From positions 310,001-374,000 of the forward strand of contig NZ_FCOM02000001.1 of the NCBI RefSeq assembly GCF_001544695.2: DNA of 64,000 nucleotides, given 5' to 3'. Positions 7,563 to 16,164 of the stretch are shown here, one piece after another (within the stretch, counting starts at the first letter, position 1; each line of letters begins with the position of its first letter). The stretch comes from Caballeronia arvi (GTDB lineage Bacteria > Pseudomonadota > Gammaproteobacteria > Burkholderiales > Burkholderiaceae). Position numbers and translations under genes: made by a program. The notes under the pieces are model-generated. The model searched no databases. It was given only the letters and a program-made list of their open reading frames with translations, and was not told the DNA's origin.

Positions 7563-8891
7563 ATGAATGCACGCCCCGTCATCGACGACCTTTCGTCGTT
7601 CTGGATGCCCTTCACCGCCAATCGCCAGTTCAAGGCCGCGCCCCGCATGCTCGAAAGCGCGAAAGGCATGTACTACCGCTCGACCGATGGCCGCGAAGTG
7701 CTCGACGGCACGGCGGGCCTCTGGTGCGTGAACGCGGGCCATTGCCGTGACGAGATCGTCGACGCGGTGCAGAAGGCGCTGTCCACGCTCGATTTCGCGC
7801 CGACCTTCCAGATGGGCCACCCGGTCGCGTTCGAAGCGGCGACCAAAGTGGCCGGGCTCATGCCCGAAGGACTCGACCGCATCTTCTTCACGAACTCGGG
7901 TTCGGAATCGGTGGATACGGCGCTGAAGATCGCGCTCGCCTATCACCGCGCGCGCGGCGAAGGTCAGCGCACACGCCTCATCGGCCGCGAGCGGGGCTAT
8001 CACGGCGTCGGCTTCGGCGGCATTTCGGTCGGCGGCATCGCGCCGAATCGCAAGACGTTCTCGGGCGCGCTGTTGCCATCGGTCGATCATCTGCCGCATA
8101 CGCACGACCTCGCGCACAACGCATTTACGAAGGGCCAGCCCGCATGGGGCGACCATCTCGCCGACGATCTGGAGCGCATCGTCGCGCTGCACGATGCGTC
8201 GACGATCGCTGCCGTGATCGTGGAGCCGCTCGCAGGCTCCACGGGCGTGCTCGTGCCGCCTAAGGACTATCTGCAGAAGCTGCGCGACATCTGCACAAAG
8301 CACGGCATTCTGCTGATTTTCGATGAAGTGATCACCGGTTTCGGCCGTCTCGGCAAGGCCACGGCGAGCGAGTACTTCGGCGTGACGCCCGATCTCATCA
8401 CGATGGCCAAGGCGATCAACAACGCGACCATTCCGATGGGCGCCGTCGCCGCGCATCGCAACGTGCACGACACCATCGTCAATGCGGGCGCGGCCAACGC
8501 CATCGAACTGTTCCACGGCTATACCTACTCGGCGCATCCGGTCGCGTGCGCCGCGACCATCGCAACGCTGGATCTGTACACGCGCGACAAACTGTTCGAT
8601 CGCGCGGCATCGAAGGCCGCGAAGTTCGAAAGCGCCGCTCACGCACTGCGCGATGCGCCGTTCGTGAAGGACATCCGCAATCTGGGGCTCGTGGCGGGCA
8701 TCGAGCTGGAGCCGCGCGAAGGCGCGCCGGGCGCGCGCGCGTATGAAGTGTTCGTCAAGTGCTTCGAAGCGGGCGTGCTCATTCGTTATACCGCCGATAT
8801 CCTCGCGTTCTCGCCGCCGCTCATCATCGAGGACGATCAGATCGATCAGCTCTTCGGCACGGTGCGCAAGGCGCTGGAAAGCGTGAAATAA
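7563..8891 (+). CDS. class III aminotransferase, omega-amino acid:pyruvate aminotransferase type
   Basis: A 442-residue PLP enzyme of the class III (omega) aminotransferase family. It opens 'LSSFWMPFTANRQFKAAPRM', very like beta-alanine:pyruvate aminotransferases. Seen motifs are 'DGTAGLWCVNAGHCRDEI', 'FFTNSGSESVDTALKIA' (phosphate cup), 'RERGYHGVGFGGISVGG', 'LIFDEVITGFGRLG' (cofactor Asp) and 'LITMAKAINNATIPMGAV' (Schiff-base Lys). It would move the terminal amino group of beta-alanine or a related omega-amine to pyruvate, giving malonate semialdehyde and alanine. The ATG follows GAAGAGGAGACACGC. The gene is divergent from the MocR regulator and may complete pyrimidine breakdown started by the genes at 21.9-29.6 kb. 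The exact substrate is not proven. Confidence 0.88.
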   Translation: MNARPVIDDLSSFWMPFTANRQFKAAPRMLESAKGMYYRSTDGREVLDGTAGLWCVNAGHCRDEIVDAVQKALSTLDFAPTFQMGHPVAFEAATKVAGLMPEGLDRIFFTNSGSESVDTALKIALAYHRARGEGQRTRLIGRERGYHGVGFGGISVGGIAPNRKTFSGALLPSVDHLPHTHDLAHNAFTKGQPAWGDHLADDLERIVALHDASTIAAVIVEPLAGSTGVLVPPKDYLQKLRDICTKHGILLIFDEVITGFGRLGKATASEYFGVTPDLITMAKAINNATIPMGAVAAHRNVHDTIVNAGAANAIELFHGYTYSAHPVACAATIATLDLYTRDKLFDRAASKAAKFESAAHALRDAPFVKDIRNLGLVAGIELEPREGAPGARAYEVFVKCFEAGVLIRYTADILAFSPPLIIEDDQIDQLFGTVRKALESVK

Positions 8892-8900
8892 GGCGTGTAC

Positions 8901-8933
8901 AGCCCGGTTCCTCGCCGTGAGGAGTCGGGCTTT
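8901..8933 (+). terminator. probable terminator after the aminotransferase gene
   Basis: AGCCCG (8901-8906) pairs with CGGGCT (8926-8931), with an inner CCTC/GAGG stem, followed by a short TT tract. It sits 10 bases after the aminotransferase stop and just before the stop of the convergent thioesterase. The T tract is short, so efficiency is uncertain. Confidence 0.55.
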
Positions 8934-9383
8934 CTATCGCTCCATGACGAGCAGGGTCGATGTCGCCGATGCGAACAGTCGGCCGCTCGCGTCCTTCAAC
9001 GTCGCTTCGGCGAACGCGGCGCGACGTCCTATCGACAGCACGCGCCCTTCCGCGCGCAGCATCCCCGAATCGCGCGTGACCGCCTTGTGATATGCGACCT
9101 TCAGTTCGAGCGTCGTATAGGCTTGCGTCGCAGTCAGGCACGAATGCACCGCGCAGCCGCACGCGGAATCGAGCAGCGTCGCCGCATAGCCGCCGTGCAC
9201 GGTGCCGATCGGGTTATACGCGTGATCGCCGGGCACGCCCGCGAACACTGCCCTGCCCGCTTCGACTTCGACGAACTCCAGATCCAGCGACACCATGATG
9301 CCCGGCCTGCGCTTGCAGGCGATCAGCTTGCGCAGTTGCGAAAGACCATCGAAGCCCGCGGCCGTTTCTTCGACCATGCTCAT
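8934..9383 (-). CDS. PaaI-family hotdog-fold thioesterase
   Basis: A 149-residue single hotdog-domain protein of the PaaI/YbgC-like thioesterase group, which hydrolyses acyl-CoA or aryl-CoA thioesters. The core motif 'NPIGTVHGGYAATLLDSACG' (about residues 58-77) holds the HGG loop and the catalytic Asp on the hotdog helix; 'AYTTLELKVAYHKAV' and 'GRVLSIGRRAAFAEATL' are the following strands. The ATG overlaps the stop of the outer-membrane efflux protein gene by four bases (ATGA), so it is the last gene of the efflux operon. The link between a thioesterase and a drug pump is not understood and may be only positional. Confidence 0.85.
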   Translation of the reverse strand: MSMVEETAAGFDGLSQLRKLIACKRRPGIMVSLDLEFVEVEAGRAVFAGVPGDHAYNPIGTVHGGYAATLLDSACGCAVHSCLTATQAYTTLELKVAYHKAVTRDSGMLRAEGRVLSIGRRAAFAEATLKDASGRLFASATSTLLVMER

Positions 9384-10834
9384 TTCGTCGTCTCCGTTTT
9401 TGCGCTCGCGGTCTCGATGACGCCGTCATCGCCGGTCACGCTCCATCCGCCGCCCAGCGAGCGATACAGCGCCACCGCCGCGAGTGCGTGTTCACGCTTC
9501 GATTGATTCAACGCGTCGGCGTCGCGCAAGTAGGATTGCTGCGCGTCGAGCACATCGAGAAAGCTGGCCGCGCCGCCCTTGTACAACTGCGTCGACAGCG
9601 TGAGCGACTGGCCGGACGCGGCGAGTGCATCGGTCAGACGCGCCGCCGATTCGGTCGTGCTGACGAGATCGCTGCGCGTGTCCTCGACGTCCTTCAGCGC
9701 TTCGAGCATCGTCTGATGCAGATGCAGTTCCGACTCGCGCATCCTGCTCTCGTTCTGCTCGATCTCCGCCGTGATGCGCCCCGCGTTGAAGATCGGGCTC
9801 GTCGCGTTGAGCGCCGCCGAAAAGAGGTTGTCGGTCAACGTCGGCAAGCCGAGATACGACGATGCGAGCAGGCCATCGGATAGACGCAGCGAGAACTTCG
9901 GATAGCGCTCCGCCCGCGCGACGCCCACTTCCGCCGCGCGCTGCTGCACCGTCGCGTACGCGACGAGCACGTCCGGGCGGCGCAGCAATGCGTCCGATGG
10001 CAACATCTGCGGCGCGCCGTTCGCCGGCACCGGAATCACCGGCGCGGGGCCAGCGTTCGCGAGCATCAGCTTGTCGACGGACTCAGGCGTGCGGCCCGAA
10101 TACACCGCGATCAGGCTTAGCTGATGCTGAATCGTCGCCTGCGTGCGCGGGATGCGCGACAGCAGATCGCTCAACTGATTCTGCGCACGCGCGACATCAA
10201 GTTGCGTCGACAGACCGTATTGCAGACGGCGCTGCGTGAGCTTCAACGCGCGCTCGCGAATCGCCTGGTTGTCTTGCAGGATCTTCAGTTCGGCTTGCGC
10301 CCAGCGCAGATCGATATACGCGCCAGCCGTGTTCGCCGCGAGCGCGAGCCTGATCTGATCCGCCGCATGTTCACGACCGACGAGCTGCGCCTGCGACGCC
10401 AGCAGTTCCAGACGCTCGCCGCCGAATACATCGGGCGTCCAGCTCAGATTGAGGCCGATGCCCGCCTGCTTCACATAGCCGAGCGGCGGCGGCGTGTTCT
10501 GACGCGAGTACGACCCGCCCGCGCCGACATCGAGTTGCGGCAAGAGCGCGGCGCGGCGTTGCGTCGTGAGCGCCTGCGCCTGCTTCACGCGCTCGACGGC
10601 GGCCTGCACGTCGAGGTTGTCGTTCAGCACCGACGCGACCAGTTCATGCATCACCGGATCGTTGAACTGATTCCACCACGCGGTGGGATCGGCGGCCTGT
10701 TTCGGCGCATCGACGCTCCAGTCCGCGGGCGCCGTTGCGTTCACCTTCGTGGGCAGATCGGCGTGTGTGGCGGGCTGCACCGCGCACGCGGCGAGCGTCA
10801 GACACGACAGTATTTCGACAAGCAGTTTCTTCAT
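9380..10834 (-). CDS. outer-membrane efflux lipoprotein (NodT/OprM-type RND/MFS outer-membrane factor)
   Basis: A 484-residue outer-membrane factor that forms the exit channel of a tripartite pump. The N-terminus MKKLLVEILSCLTLAACAVQ carries a lipobox (LAAC), so the mature protein starts with a lipidated Cys. The TolC-like repeats follow: 'WWNQFNDPVMHELVASVLND' with the usual 'DVQAAVERVKQAQALTTQRR', the mid-protein 'DLRWAQAELKILQDNQAIRE', the inter-repeat 'QMLPSDALLRRPDVLVAYAT', and 'SPIFNAGRITAEIEQNES' in the second half. It lies 27 bases downstream of the MFS permease gene and is coupled to the thioesterase gene by a four-base overlap. Confidence 0.92.
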   Translation of the reverse strand: MKKLLVEILSCLTLAACAVQPATHADLPTKVNATAPADWSVDAPKQAADPTAWWNQFNDPVMHELVASVLNDNLDVQAAVERVKQAQALTTQRRAALLPQLDVGAGGSYSRQNTPPPLGYVKQAGIGLNLSWTPDVFGGERLELLASQAQLVGREHAADQIRLALAANTAGAYIDLRWAQAELKILQDNQAIRERALKLTQRRLQYGLSTQLDVARAQNQLSDLLSRIPRTQATIQHQLSLIAVYSGRTPESVDKLMLANAGPAPVIPVPANGAPQMLPSDALLRRPDVLVAYATVQQRAAEVGVARAERYPKFSLRLSDGLLASSYLGLPTLTDNLFSAALNATSPIFNAGRITAEIEQNESRMRESELHLHQTMLEALKDVEDTRSDLVSTTESAARLTDALAASGQSLTLSTQLYKGGAASFLDVLDAQQSYLRDADALNQSKREHALAAVALYRSLGGGWSVTGDDGVIETASAKTETTK

Positions 10835-10861
10835 GATCGAAGCATCCAGATAAGGCCCGGT

Positions 10862-12436
10862 TCAATGCGCATCGGACGAAGGCGGCGCGCTCGTGATCGG
10901 TTTCGCAAACATCACCGTCACGAGGCCGAACAGGAAACACAGTGCGAGCACGTAAAAGCAATCGGCGAAGGTGAGCACGAGCGCTTCGCGCATCACCAGC
11001 GCATGCAGCGATGCGAGTCCCGCTTGCGACGCATCGAGCGCATCGCCCGCGACGGACGCGAGATGCGCGGAGCTGCGCGATAGCAGATCGTCGATGACCG
11101 GACGGCCGATCGTCACGTTCTCGTTCAGGCGCAGGTAATGCAGGTTCAGGCGATCGTTGAGCATCGTCGCGCTGACCGCAATGCCGATCGCGCCGCCGAG
11201 ATTGCGCATCAGATTGAACAGACCGCTCGCCGATTTGAGCCGCGACGGCGGCAGCGAACCGAGCGCCATCGTCACGATGGGCGGCACCGCGAATTGCTGG
11301 CCGATGCCGCGCAGTGCCTGCGGCAGAAGGAATTGCTGCCAGCCCCAGTCGTGCGTCAGCGGTGTATAGAAGTAACAGCCCGCGCCGAAGCAAAGGAGAC
11401 CGAAGGCGAGCAGCACGCGCATGTCGATGAAGCGCGACGCGACGCCATAGAAGCCGATGGAAAGCAGCTGAAAGCAGCCGACGGATAGCAGCGCGAGACC
11501 CGTATGCAGCGAATCGAAACCGCGCACGCGAGCAAGGAACACGGGCGTCAGATACACCGACACGAAAATGCCGATGCCCGTCACGAACGACAGCAGACTG
11601 CCGATCGCGAAGTTGCGCACCGCGAGTGCGCGCAGGTCGACGACCGGGTCTTTCGCCGTGAACGCATGCACGAGAAAGAGAAAGCCGCAGGTCGCGGAGA
11701 TCCATGCACACGCGATGATCGCGTCATCGCCGAACCAGTTCTTGCGCGGCCCTTCTTCGAGCACGTATTCCAGACAGCCGAGAAATCCCGACATCAGCGC
11801 GATGCCGAGATAGTCGCCCTTCTTCAGCAGCGAAACGTTCGGTTCGTCGATATGCACATACTTCGGCACGAGCACCGCGACGACGAGACCGGGCACCACG
11901 TTCAGATAGAACAGCCAGTGCCACGACCATTGATCGGTGATCCATCCGCCGATGACCGGGCCGACCGCGGGCGCGAGCGACGCCAGCGCGCCGATCGTCG
12001 TCGATGCGATAAGGCGCTGCTTGCCGGGAAAGAGCACGAAGGCCGTCGTGAACACCGTCGGAATCATCGCGGCGCCGAGCGCGCCTTGCAGGCCGCGAAA
12101 TAGGATCATCGAATTGATGTCCCACGCCATGCCGCACAGCATGCTCGTGATCGTGAAGCCGACCGCCGACGCGACGAAGAGCCAGCGCGTCGACATTACT
12201 TTCGAGAGCCAGCCCGACATCGGAATGACGAGGATTTCCGCGATCAGATACGAGGTCTGCACCCAGGACAACTCGTCCTGGCTCGCGGACAAGCCGCCGC
12301 CGATATCCTTCAGCGACGACGCGACGATCTGGATATCGAGCGTCGCCATGAAGAAGCCGAGGCACATCAGCGCGAAAGCGAAGACGCGTTGTCTGATCGG
12401 CTGCGTCGACGGATCGGAGGGAATGGTGTGCGTCAT
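10862..12436 (-). CDS. DHA2-family MFS drug exporter (EmrB/QacA-like)
   Basis: A 524-residue inner-membrane proton antiporter of the 14-span DHA2 family. The N-terminus after MTHTIPSDPSTQPIRQR enters span 1 with 'LMCLGFFMATLDIQIVASSL', the DHA2 motif D1 region. 'QTSYLIAEILVIPMSGWLSK' and 'FRGLQGALGAAMIPTVFTT' follow, then 'LAPAVGPVIGGWITDQWSWH', the antiporter motif C region. ATG 12436 was chosen over the longer frame because GAGGAG lies nine bases upstream and just after the HlyD stop. Together with the HlyD adaptor and the outer-membrane factor it makes an EmrAB-TolC-type pump for hydrophobic toxic compounds. The substrate cannot be read from sequence. Confidence 0.92.
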   Translation of the reverse strand: MTHTIPSDPSTQPIRQRVFAFALMCLGFFMATLDIQIVASSLKDIGGGLSASQDELSWVQTSYLIAEILVIPMSGWLSKVMSTRWLFVASAVGFTITSMLCGMAWDINSMILFRGLQGALGAAMIPTVFTTAFVLFPGKQRLIASTTIGALASLAPAVGPVIGGWITDQWSWHWLFYLNVVPGLVVAVLVPKYVHIDEPNVSLLKKGDYLGIALMSGFLGCLEYVLEEGPRKNWFGDDAIIACAWISATCGFLFLVHAFTAKDPVVDLRALAVRNFAIGSLLSFVTGIGIFVSVYLTPVFLARVRGFDSLHTGLALLSVGCFQLLSIGFYGVASRFIDMRVLLAFGLLCFGAGCYFYTPLTHDWGWQQFLLPQALRGIGQQFAVPPIVTMALGSLPPSRLKSASGLFNLMRNLGGAIGIAVSATMLNDRLNLHYLRLNENVTIGRPVIDDLLSRSSAHLASVAGDALDASQAGLASLHALVMREALVLTFADCFYVLALCFLFGLVTVMFAKPITSAPPSSDAH

Positions 12437-12446
12437 GGCGCGCTCC

Positions 12447-13538
12447 TCAGCCGTTCGCCTGCTTGCGCAGATGAACCTTGACCGTCGCGGAAAGACCGGG
12501 ACGCAGCACCGATTCCATGCCCTTCGGTACATCGAGGCGAATGCGCACGGGCACGCGCTGCACGATCTTCGTGAAGTTGCCTGTCGCGTTCTCGGCGGGC
12601 AGCACGCTGAAGGTCGCGCCGGTCGCGGGCGCGAGACTTTCGACGTGGCCCGTGAGCGGCACGCTCGACGCATCGAGCTCGACATCGGCTTCGTCGCCGG
12701 CGCGCATCTTCTTCAGCTGATCTTCCTTGAAGTTCGCATCGATCCAGAGTCCCGTCGACGGGATGATCGTCAAGAGCGACGTGCCGACGTTCGCAAGCAC
12801 GCCCACGCGCGCCGTGCGATTGCCGACGTAGCCATCGACGGGCGAGCGGATCGTCGTGTATTCGACGTTCAGCTCCGCGACGCGACGCGCGGCTTCGGCG
12901 GTCGCGACGCGCGCCTGCGCATCCGCGATCTGCGCTTCGATCACGCTCAGCTGGCGTTTCGCCGCGACGAGCGACGCGCCGCTGCGATCCACCGCCGCCT
13001 GCGCTTTCGTGTAGTCCGCGTCCGCGCGTTCGACGATCTGGTTCGACACCGCGTCGTCCTTCACGAGTTCGCGATAACGCACGCGGTCCTGGCCGCTGCG
13101 CGTGAGTTCCGCCGACGACGCGCGCACTTCCGCCTGCTGCTGATTGATGACGGCGGCCTGCAACGCATCCTTCGCCTGCCACTCGGCCACCGCCGCGCGC
13201 GCGCTCGACACTTCCGCGTTCGCTTGCGCGAGACGCGCGTCATAGTCGCGCGCGTCGAGGCGGATCAACACTTGGCCCGCCTTCACGGGCTGGTTGTCCT
13301 GCACGAGCACATCGGTGACGAAGCCGTTGACCTTCGGCGCGAGCACGGTGACGTCGCCGCCGATATAAGCGTCGTCGGTGGTTTGCACGAAGCGCAGCAC
13401 GAGCGCCCAGTACGTCGCCGCGGCGATCACCACGAGCCCGACCAGCCCGAGCGAGAGCAGCATCCAGGGAATCCGTCGCGCCGGCCTCGTGAGAGCCGGC
13501 GCCGCCACCGATGGCATTTCCGTCGTAGGAGTCGTCAT
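12447..13538 (-). CDS. HlyD/EmrA-family periplasmic adaptor of the efflux pump
   Basis: A 363-residue membrane fusion protein. Residues 1-22 are cytoplasmic; a single span (WMLLSLGLVGLVVIAAATYW) anchors it. 'FVQTTDDAYIGGDVTVLAPK' and 'GFVTDVLVQDNQPVKAGQVL' form the first half of the lipoyl domain; residues ~90-200 are the helical hairpin; 'EYTTIRSPVDGYVGNRTARV' is the second lipoyl half, followed by a beta-barrel. It bridges the MFS pump and the outer-membrane factor. It is the first gene of the operon; two near-identical palindromes lie in its promoter region. The ATG lacks a clear ribosome site, so a start at MPSVAAP (seven codons later) is also possible. Confidence 0.9.
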   Translation of the reverse strand: MTTPTTEMPSVAAPALTRPARRIPWMLLSLGLVGLVVIAAATYWALVLRFVQTTDDAYIGGDVTVLAPKVNGFVTDVLVQDNQPVKAGQVLIRLDARDYDARLAQANAEVSSARAAVAEWQAKDALQAAVINQQQAEVRASSAELTRSGQDRVRYRELVKDDAVSNQIVERADADYTKAQAAVDRSGASLVAAKRQLSVIEAQIADAQARVATAEAARRVAELNVEYTTIRSPVDGYVGNRTARVGVLANVGTSLLTIIPSTGLWIDANFKEDQLKKMRAGDEADVELDASSVPLTGHVESLAPATGATFSVLPAENATGNFTKIVQRVPVRIRLDVPKGMESVLRPGLSATVKVHLRKQANG

Positions 13539-13549
13539 TTGCGTTTAAA

Positions 13550-13638
13550 GTGCATATGCACATATAAAATTGGAAAAAGGGCGTCTTTCTCTGCCCGTCA
13601 TAGCCCGGAAGACTAGTTGTGCATATACACCAAGTCAA
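13550..13638 (-). promoter_or_regulatory. efflux operon promoter with two GTGCATATGCAC-type operators
   Basis: On the minus strand TTGACT (13638-13633) and TAGTCT (13615-13610) are separated by 17 bases, a plausible sigma-70 promoter with a weak -10. The spacer holds GTGCATATACAC (13619-13630), a one-mismatch palindrome. A perfect palindrome GTGCATATGCAC lies at 13550-13561, just upstream of the HlyD start. Two copies of one palindrome around a promoter suggest repression by a dimeric regulator such as a MarR or TetR protein; the regulator is not obvious nearby. Confidence 0.55.
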
Positions 13639-13711
13639 CCGTCACGACGCACACGAGAGAATAACGCTGACGGAAAGAATCGCGCTCGGCCTTGCGGAAT
13701 AAGGCTTTGGC

Positions 13712-14653
13712 TCAATTTTGCTGCGTCGCGGCGAGCGCCGACTCGTCGAGCGTGGCACGCTCATCGGCACAAAAACGCACCGCGTGTTCGACGAACGCGC
13801 GCACTTTTGCCGGCAACAGCGCGCGCGAGCTGTAGGCGATACGGATCTCGATCGCCGCATCGACGCGCTCGTAAGCGTCGAGCAGCGTCACCAGCCGCCC
13901 TTCCGCGATTTCGCGTTCGACGAGCGCCGCCGGCAGCACGCCGATGCCGAAGCCTTGCAGCACCATGTCGCGATTGAACACCGCGCTGTTCGACGAGATA
14001 TCGTGATTCACCGGCACGCGAACCTCCTCGCCGCCGATGCGAAACGTCAGCACCGGCTTGCGGATCGACGGCGACATCGGTACGAACTGATGATCGACGA
14101 GTTCGGATGGATGGCGCGGCGCGGGATGCTGCGCGAGATACGCGGGACTAGCGACCAGCACGAGCGGAATCGTTTCGAGCAGACGTGTGACGGCCGTATC
14201 GGTGGACAGCATGAACGGCAGCACGAGCGCGAGATCATAGCCTTCGCCGACGAGATCGACGGGCCGCTCGGTCAGCGTGATATCGAGCCCGACGTGCGGA
14301 TGCGCGCGCCGGAAGCTCGCGACGAGCGGCGTGTAGCGGCTCGTCATCGCGGTCGTGTGCGCGACGAGCCGCAGGAGGCCCGTCGCTTCGCTCGCGCGAT
14401 GCGACGCGCGCTCTTCCATCGCCTGAAGGTCGTCGAGCACGCGCGAGCAATCGGCAAAGAAGCGCTCGGCGGTTTCGGTGAGCGAGATTTGCCGCGTCGT
14501 GCGATTGAAGAGCCGGCTGCCGAGCCGCGTTTCGAGCCCCGCGATCGCGCGCGATACGACCGGCGGCGACAAGCCGAGTATGTCGGCCGCACGCGAGAAG
14601 CTCTTCGCTTCGACCACCGTGCAGAACACCTTCAGGCTCGTCAGATAGTCCAT
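13712..14653 (-). CDS. LysR-family transcriptional regulator
   Basis: A 313-residue LysR regulator. The winged HTH covers residues 1-65 ('LKVFCTVVEAKSFSRAADIL', 'SPPVVSRAIAGLETRLGSRL', 'FNRTTRQISLTETAERFF'), followed by the inducer-binding domain ('LLRLVAHTTAMTSRYTPLVA' and 'FGIGVLPAALVEREIAEGRL'). The start MDYLTSLKVF is the canonical LysR start; the frame upstream of it is ignored. The gene is 173 bases upstream of the efflux operon in the same direction and is divergent from the AhpD-like gene at 14836. By the usual LysR layout the divergent gene is the best target candidate, but the efflux operon is also possible. Confidence 0.9.
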   Translation of the reverse strand: MDYLTSLKVFCTVVEAKSFSRAADILGLSPPVVSRAIAGLETRLGSRLFNRTTRQISLTETAERFFADCSRVLDDLQAMEERASHRASEATGLLRLVAHTTAMTSRYTPLVASFRRAHPHVGLDITLTERPVDLVGEGYDLALVLPFMLSTDTAVTRLLETIPLVLVASPAYLAQHPAPRHPSELVDHQFVPMSPSIRKPVLTFRIGGEEVRVPVNHDISSNSAVFNRDMVLQGFGIGVLPAALVEREIAEGRLVTLLDAYERVDAAIEIRIAYSSRALLPAKVRAFVEHAVRFCADERATLDESALAATQQN

Positions 14654-14730
14654 GTGCGTTTCATATCGCGCGATACGTGCGGGAAGTCCCGATGATGGCA
14701 CGAAGCCGCCGCATTCGCACGATGAGACGA

Positions 14731-14755
14731 TCGCGCGGTTTTACGAGCCGCGCGA
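14731..14755. promoter_or_regulatory. dyad between LysR gene and AhpD-like gene
   Basis: TCGCGCGG (14731-14738) and CCGCGCGA (14748-14755) are perfect 8-bp inverted arms with a 9-base centre, in the 182-bp divergent gap. This is a candidate LysR binding dyad, although GC-rich dyads arise easily in such DNA. Confidence 0.35.
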
Positions 14756-14835
14756 GCATTCACGCGAAAGACGCACGCGCCTAAAGTTCAACCCATGCCA
14801 GCGAGATGGCTAACCACCGAACCAAGGAGCACACC

Positions 14836-15372
14836 ATGTCACGTCTTTCCCAGATCAACGTCAACGAAGCCACGGGTGTCACTGCCGATCTTTTCGCGGC
14901 CCTCAAGAAGGCTGCGGGCAAGGTGCCGAACGCGTATGCGACCATCGGCACGCATAGCCCCGCCGCGCTCGGCGCCGCGCTCAACGGCGACGCGATCCTG
15001 GCGAAGAGCAGCCTCGACAAGGCCGACGTCGAAGCGATCAAGCTTGCCGTGAGCGAACTGGTGGGCTGTGATTACTGTGCCGCCGCGCATACGCTCGTAG
15101 GCAAGATGGTCGGGCTCTCGCAACAGGAAACGCAGCAGATCCGCGCGGGCGAAGCGACCGGCAATGCGAAGCGCGACGCGCTCGTGCGCTTCGTGCGGCA
15201 CGTCACGAGCACGACCGGCACCGTCGACGCGGCGCGTCTGAATGAAGTGCGCGAAGCGGGCTACTCGGAAGCGCAGGTCATCGACACGCTGTTCGCGATG
15301 AGCGTCATCAACTTCACGAACCTCGTGAACCGCGTGAACGACACGACGATCGATTTTCCGAAGCTCGTTTAA
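14836..15372 (+). CDS. carboxymuconolactone decarboxylase/AhpD-family protein
   Basis: A 178-residue all-helical protein of the CMD/AhpD-like family. The motif '[12 protein letters not shown]' (near residues 74-85) matches the AhpD signature E-x(3)-C-x-x-C-x(3)-H, with both redox cysteines and the proton-relay Glu and His present. Such proteins act as alkylhydroperoxidase-type thiol reductases. The ATG is preceded by AAGGAGCACACC. It is divergently transcribed from a LysR regulator, a common arrangement for oxidative-stress genes. Its stop codon overlaps the stop of the convergent slipin gene. A role in peroxide reduction is likely but the reductant partner is not present here. Confidence 0.88.
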   Translation: MSRLSQINVNEATGVTADLFAALKKAAGKVPNAYATIGTHSPAALGAALNGDAILAKSSLDKADVEAIKLAVSELVGCDYCAAAHTLVGKMVGLSQQETQQIRAGEATGNAKRDALVRFVRHVTSTTGTVDAARLNEVREAGYSEAQVIDTLFAMSVINFTNLVNRVNDTTIDFPKLV

Positions 15373-16139
15373 GCCTTCGGACCTTTGACGATCCGGTCGA
15401 TGACGGTGCTCACGATATCGACCGGCACCGGAAAGACGATCGTCGAGTTCTTGTCGCCGGCGATCGTCGTCAGCGTTTGCAGATAGCGCAACTGCATCGC
15501 CTGTGGTTGCTGCGAGAGCATCTGCGCCGCCTGCAGCAGCTTCTCGGACGCCTGCAGCTCCCCTTCGGCATGGATGATCTTCGCGCGCCGCTCGCGCTCC
15601 GCTTCGGCCTGGCGGGCGATCGCGCGGATCATCGTCTCGTTGATATCGACGTCCTTGATCTCCACGTTCGATACCTTGATGCCCCACGCATCGGTTTGCG
15701 AATCGAGCACGCGCTGGATGTCGCTGTTCAGGCGTTCGCGCTCGGAAAGCAGTTCGTCGAGTTCGTGCTTGCCGAGGATCGCGCGCAACGTGGTTTGCGA
15801 AAGCTGGCTCGTCGCTTCGAGAAAGCGCGCGACCTGAATCACGGCCCTCTCCGGATCGACGACGCGAAAATACACGACCGCATTCACCTTCACCGATACG
15901 TTGTCGCGCGTGATGACGTCCTGCGGCGGCACGTCGAACACGACGGTGCGCAAGTCCATGCGCACGACCTGCTGCACGATTGGAATGATGAGCACGAGCC
16001 CCGGCCCCTTCACTTTCCAGAAGCGCCCGAGCATGAACACAACGCCACGTTCGTACTCACGAAAGATGCGCACCGCCGACGCCACGATGAAGATGACGAG
16101 CGCGATCAGAATGCCGCTGAAACCAAAAGTAAGCCCCAT
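15369..16139 (-). CDS. slipin/stomatin-family SPFH (band 7) membrane protein
   Basis: A 256-residue stomatin homologue. An N-terminal span (about residues 3-24, [20 protein letters not shown]) is followed by the SPFH domain ('[20 protein letters not shown]', '[20 protein letters not shown]', '[20 protein letters not shown]', '[14 protein letters not shown]') and a C-terminal coiled coil rich in Ala/Glu/Arg ([20 protein letters not shown]). It oligomerises at the inner membrane and organises membrane microdomains. The NfeD protease-like gene lies 25 bases upstream in the same direction, the usual stomatin-NfeD operon. Its stop overlaps that of the convergent AhpD-like gene. Confidence 0.92.
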   Translation of the reverse strand: MGLTFGFSGILIALVIFIVASAVRIFREYERGVVFMLGRFWKVKGPGLVLIIPIVQQVVRMDLRTVVFDVPPQDVITRDNVSVKVNAVVYFRVVDPERAVIQVARFLEATSQLSQTTLRAILGKHELDELLSERERLNSDIQRVLDSQTDAWGIKVSNVEIKDVDINETMIRAIARQAEAERERRAKIIHAEGELQASEKLLQAAQMLSQQPQAMQLRYLQTLTTIAGDKNSTIVFPVPVDIVSTVIDRIVKGPKA

Positions 16140-16164
16140 TTTTCAAGCCTCGTTGTGGATGTGT

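Noticed and set aside
5946-8642. Open frame of 898 codons on the minus strand across the MocR and aminotransferase genes
   Set aside because: It is out of frame with the MocR gene and antisense to the aminotransferase gene, Arg/Ala-rich, and shows no domain; it is a GC-rich shadow.
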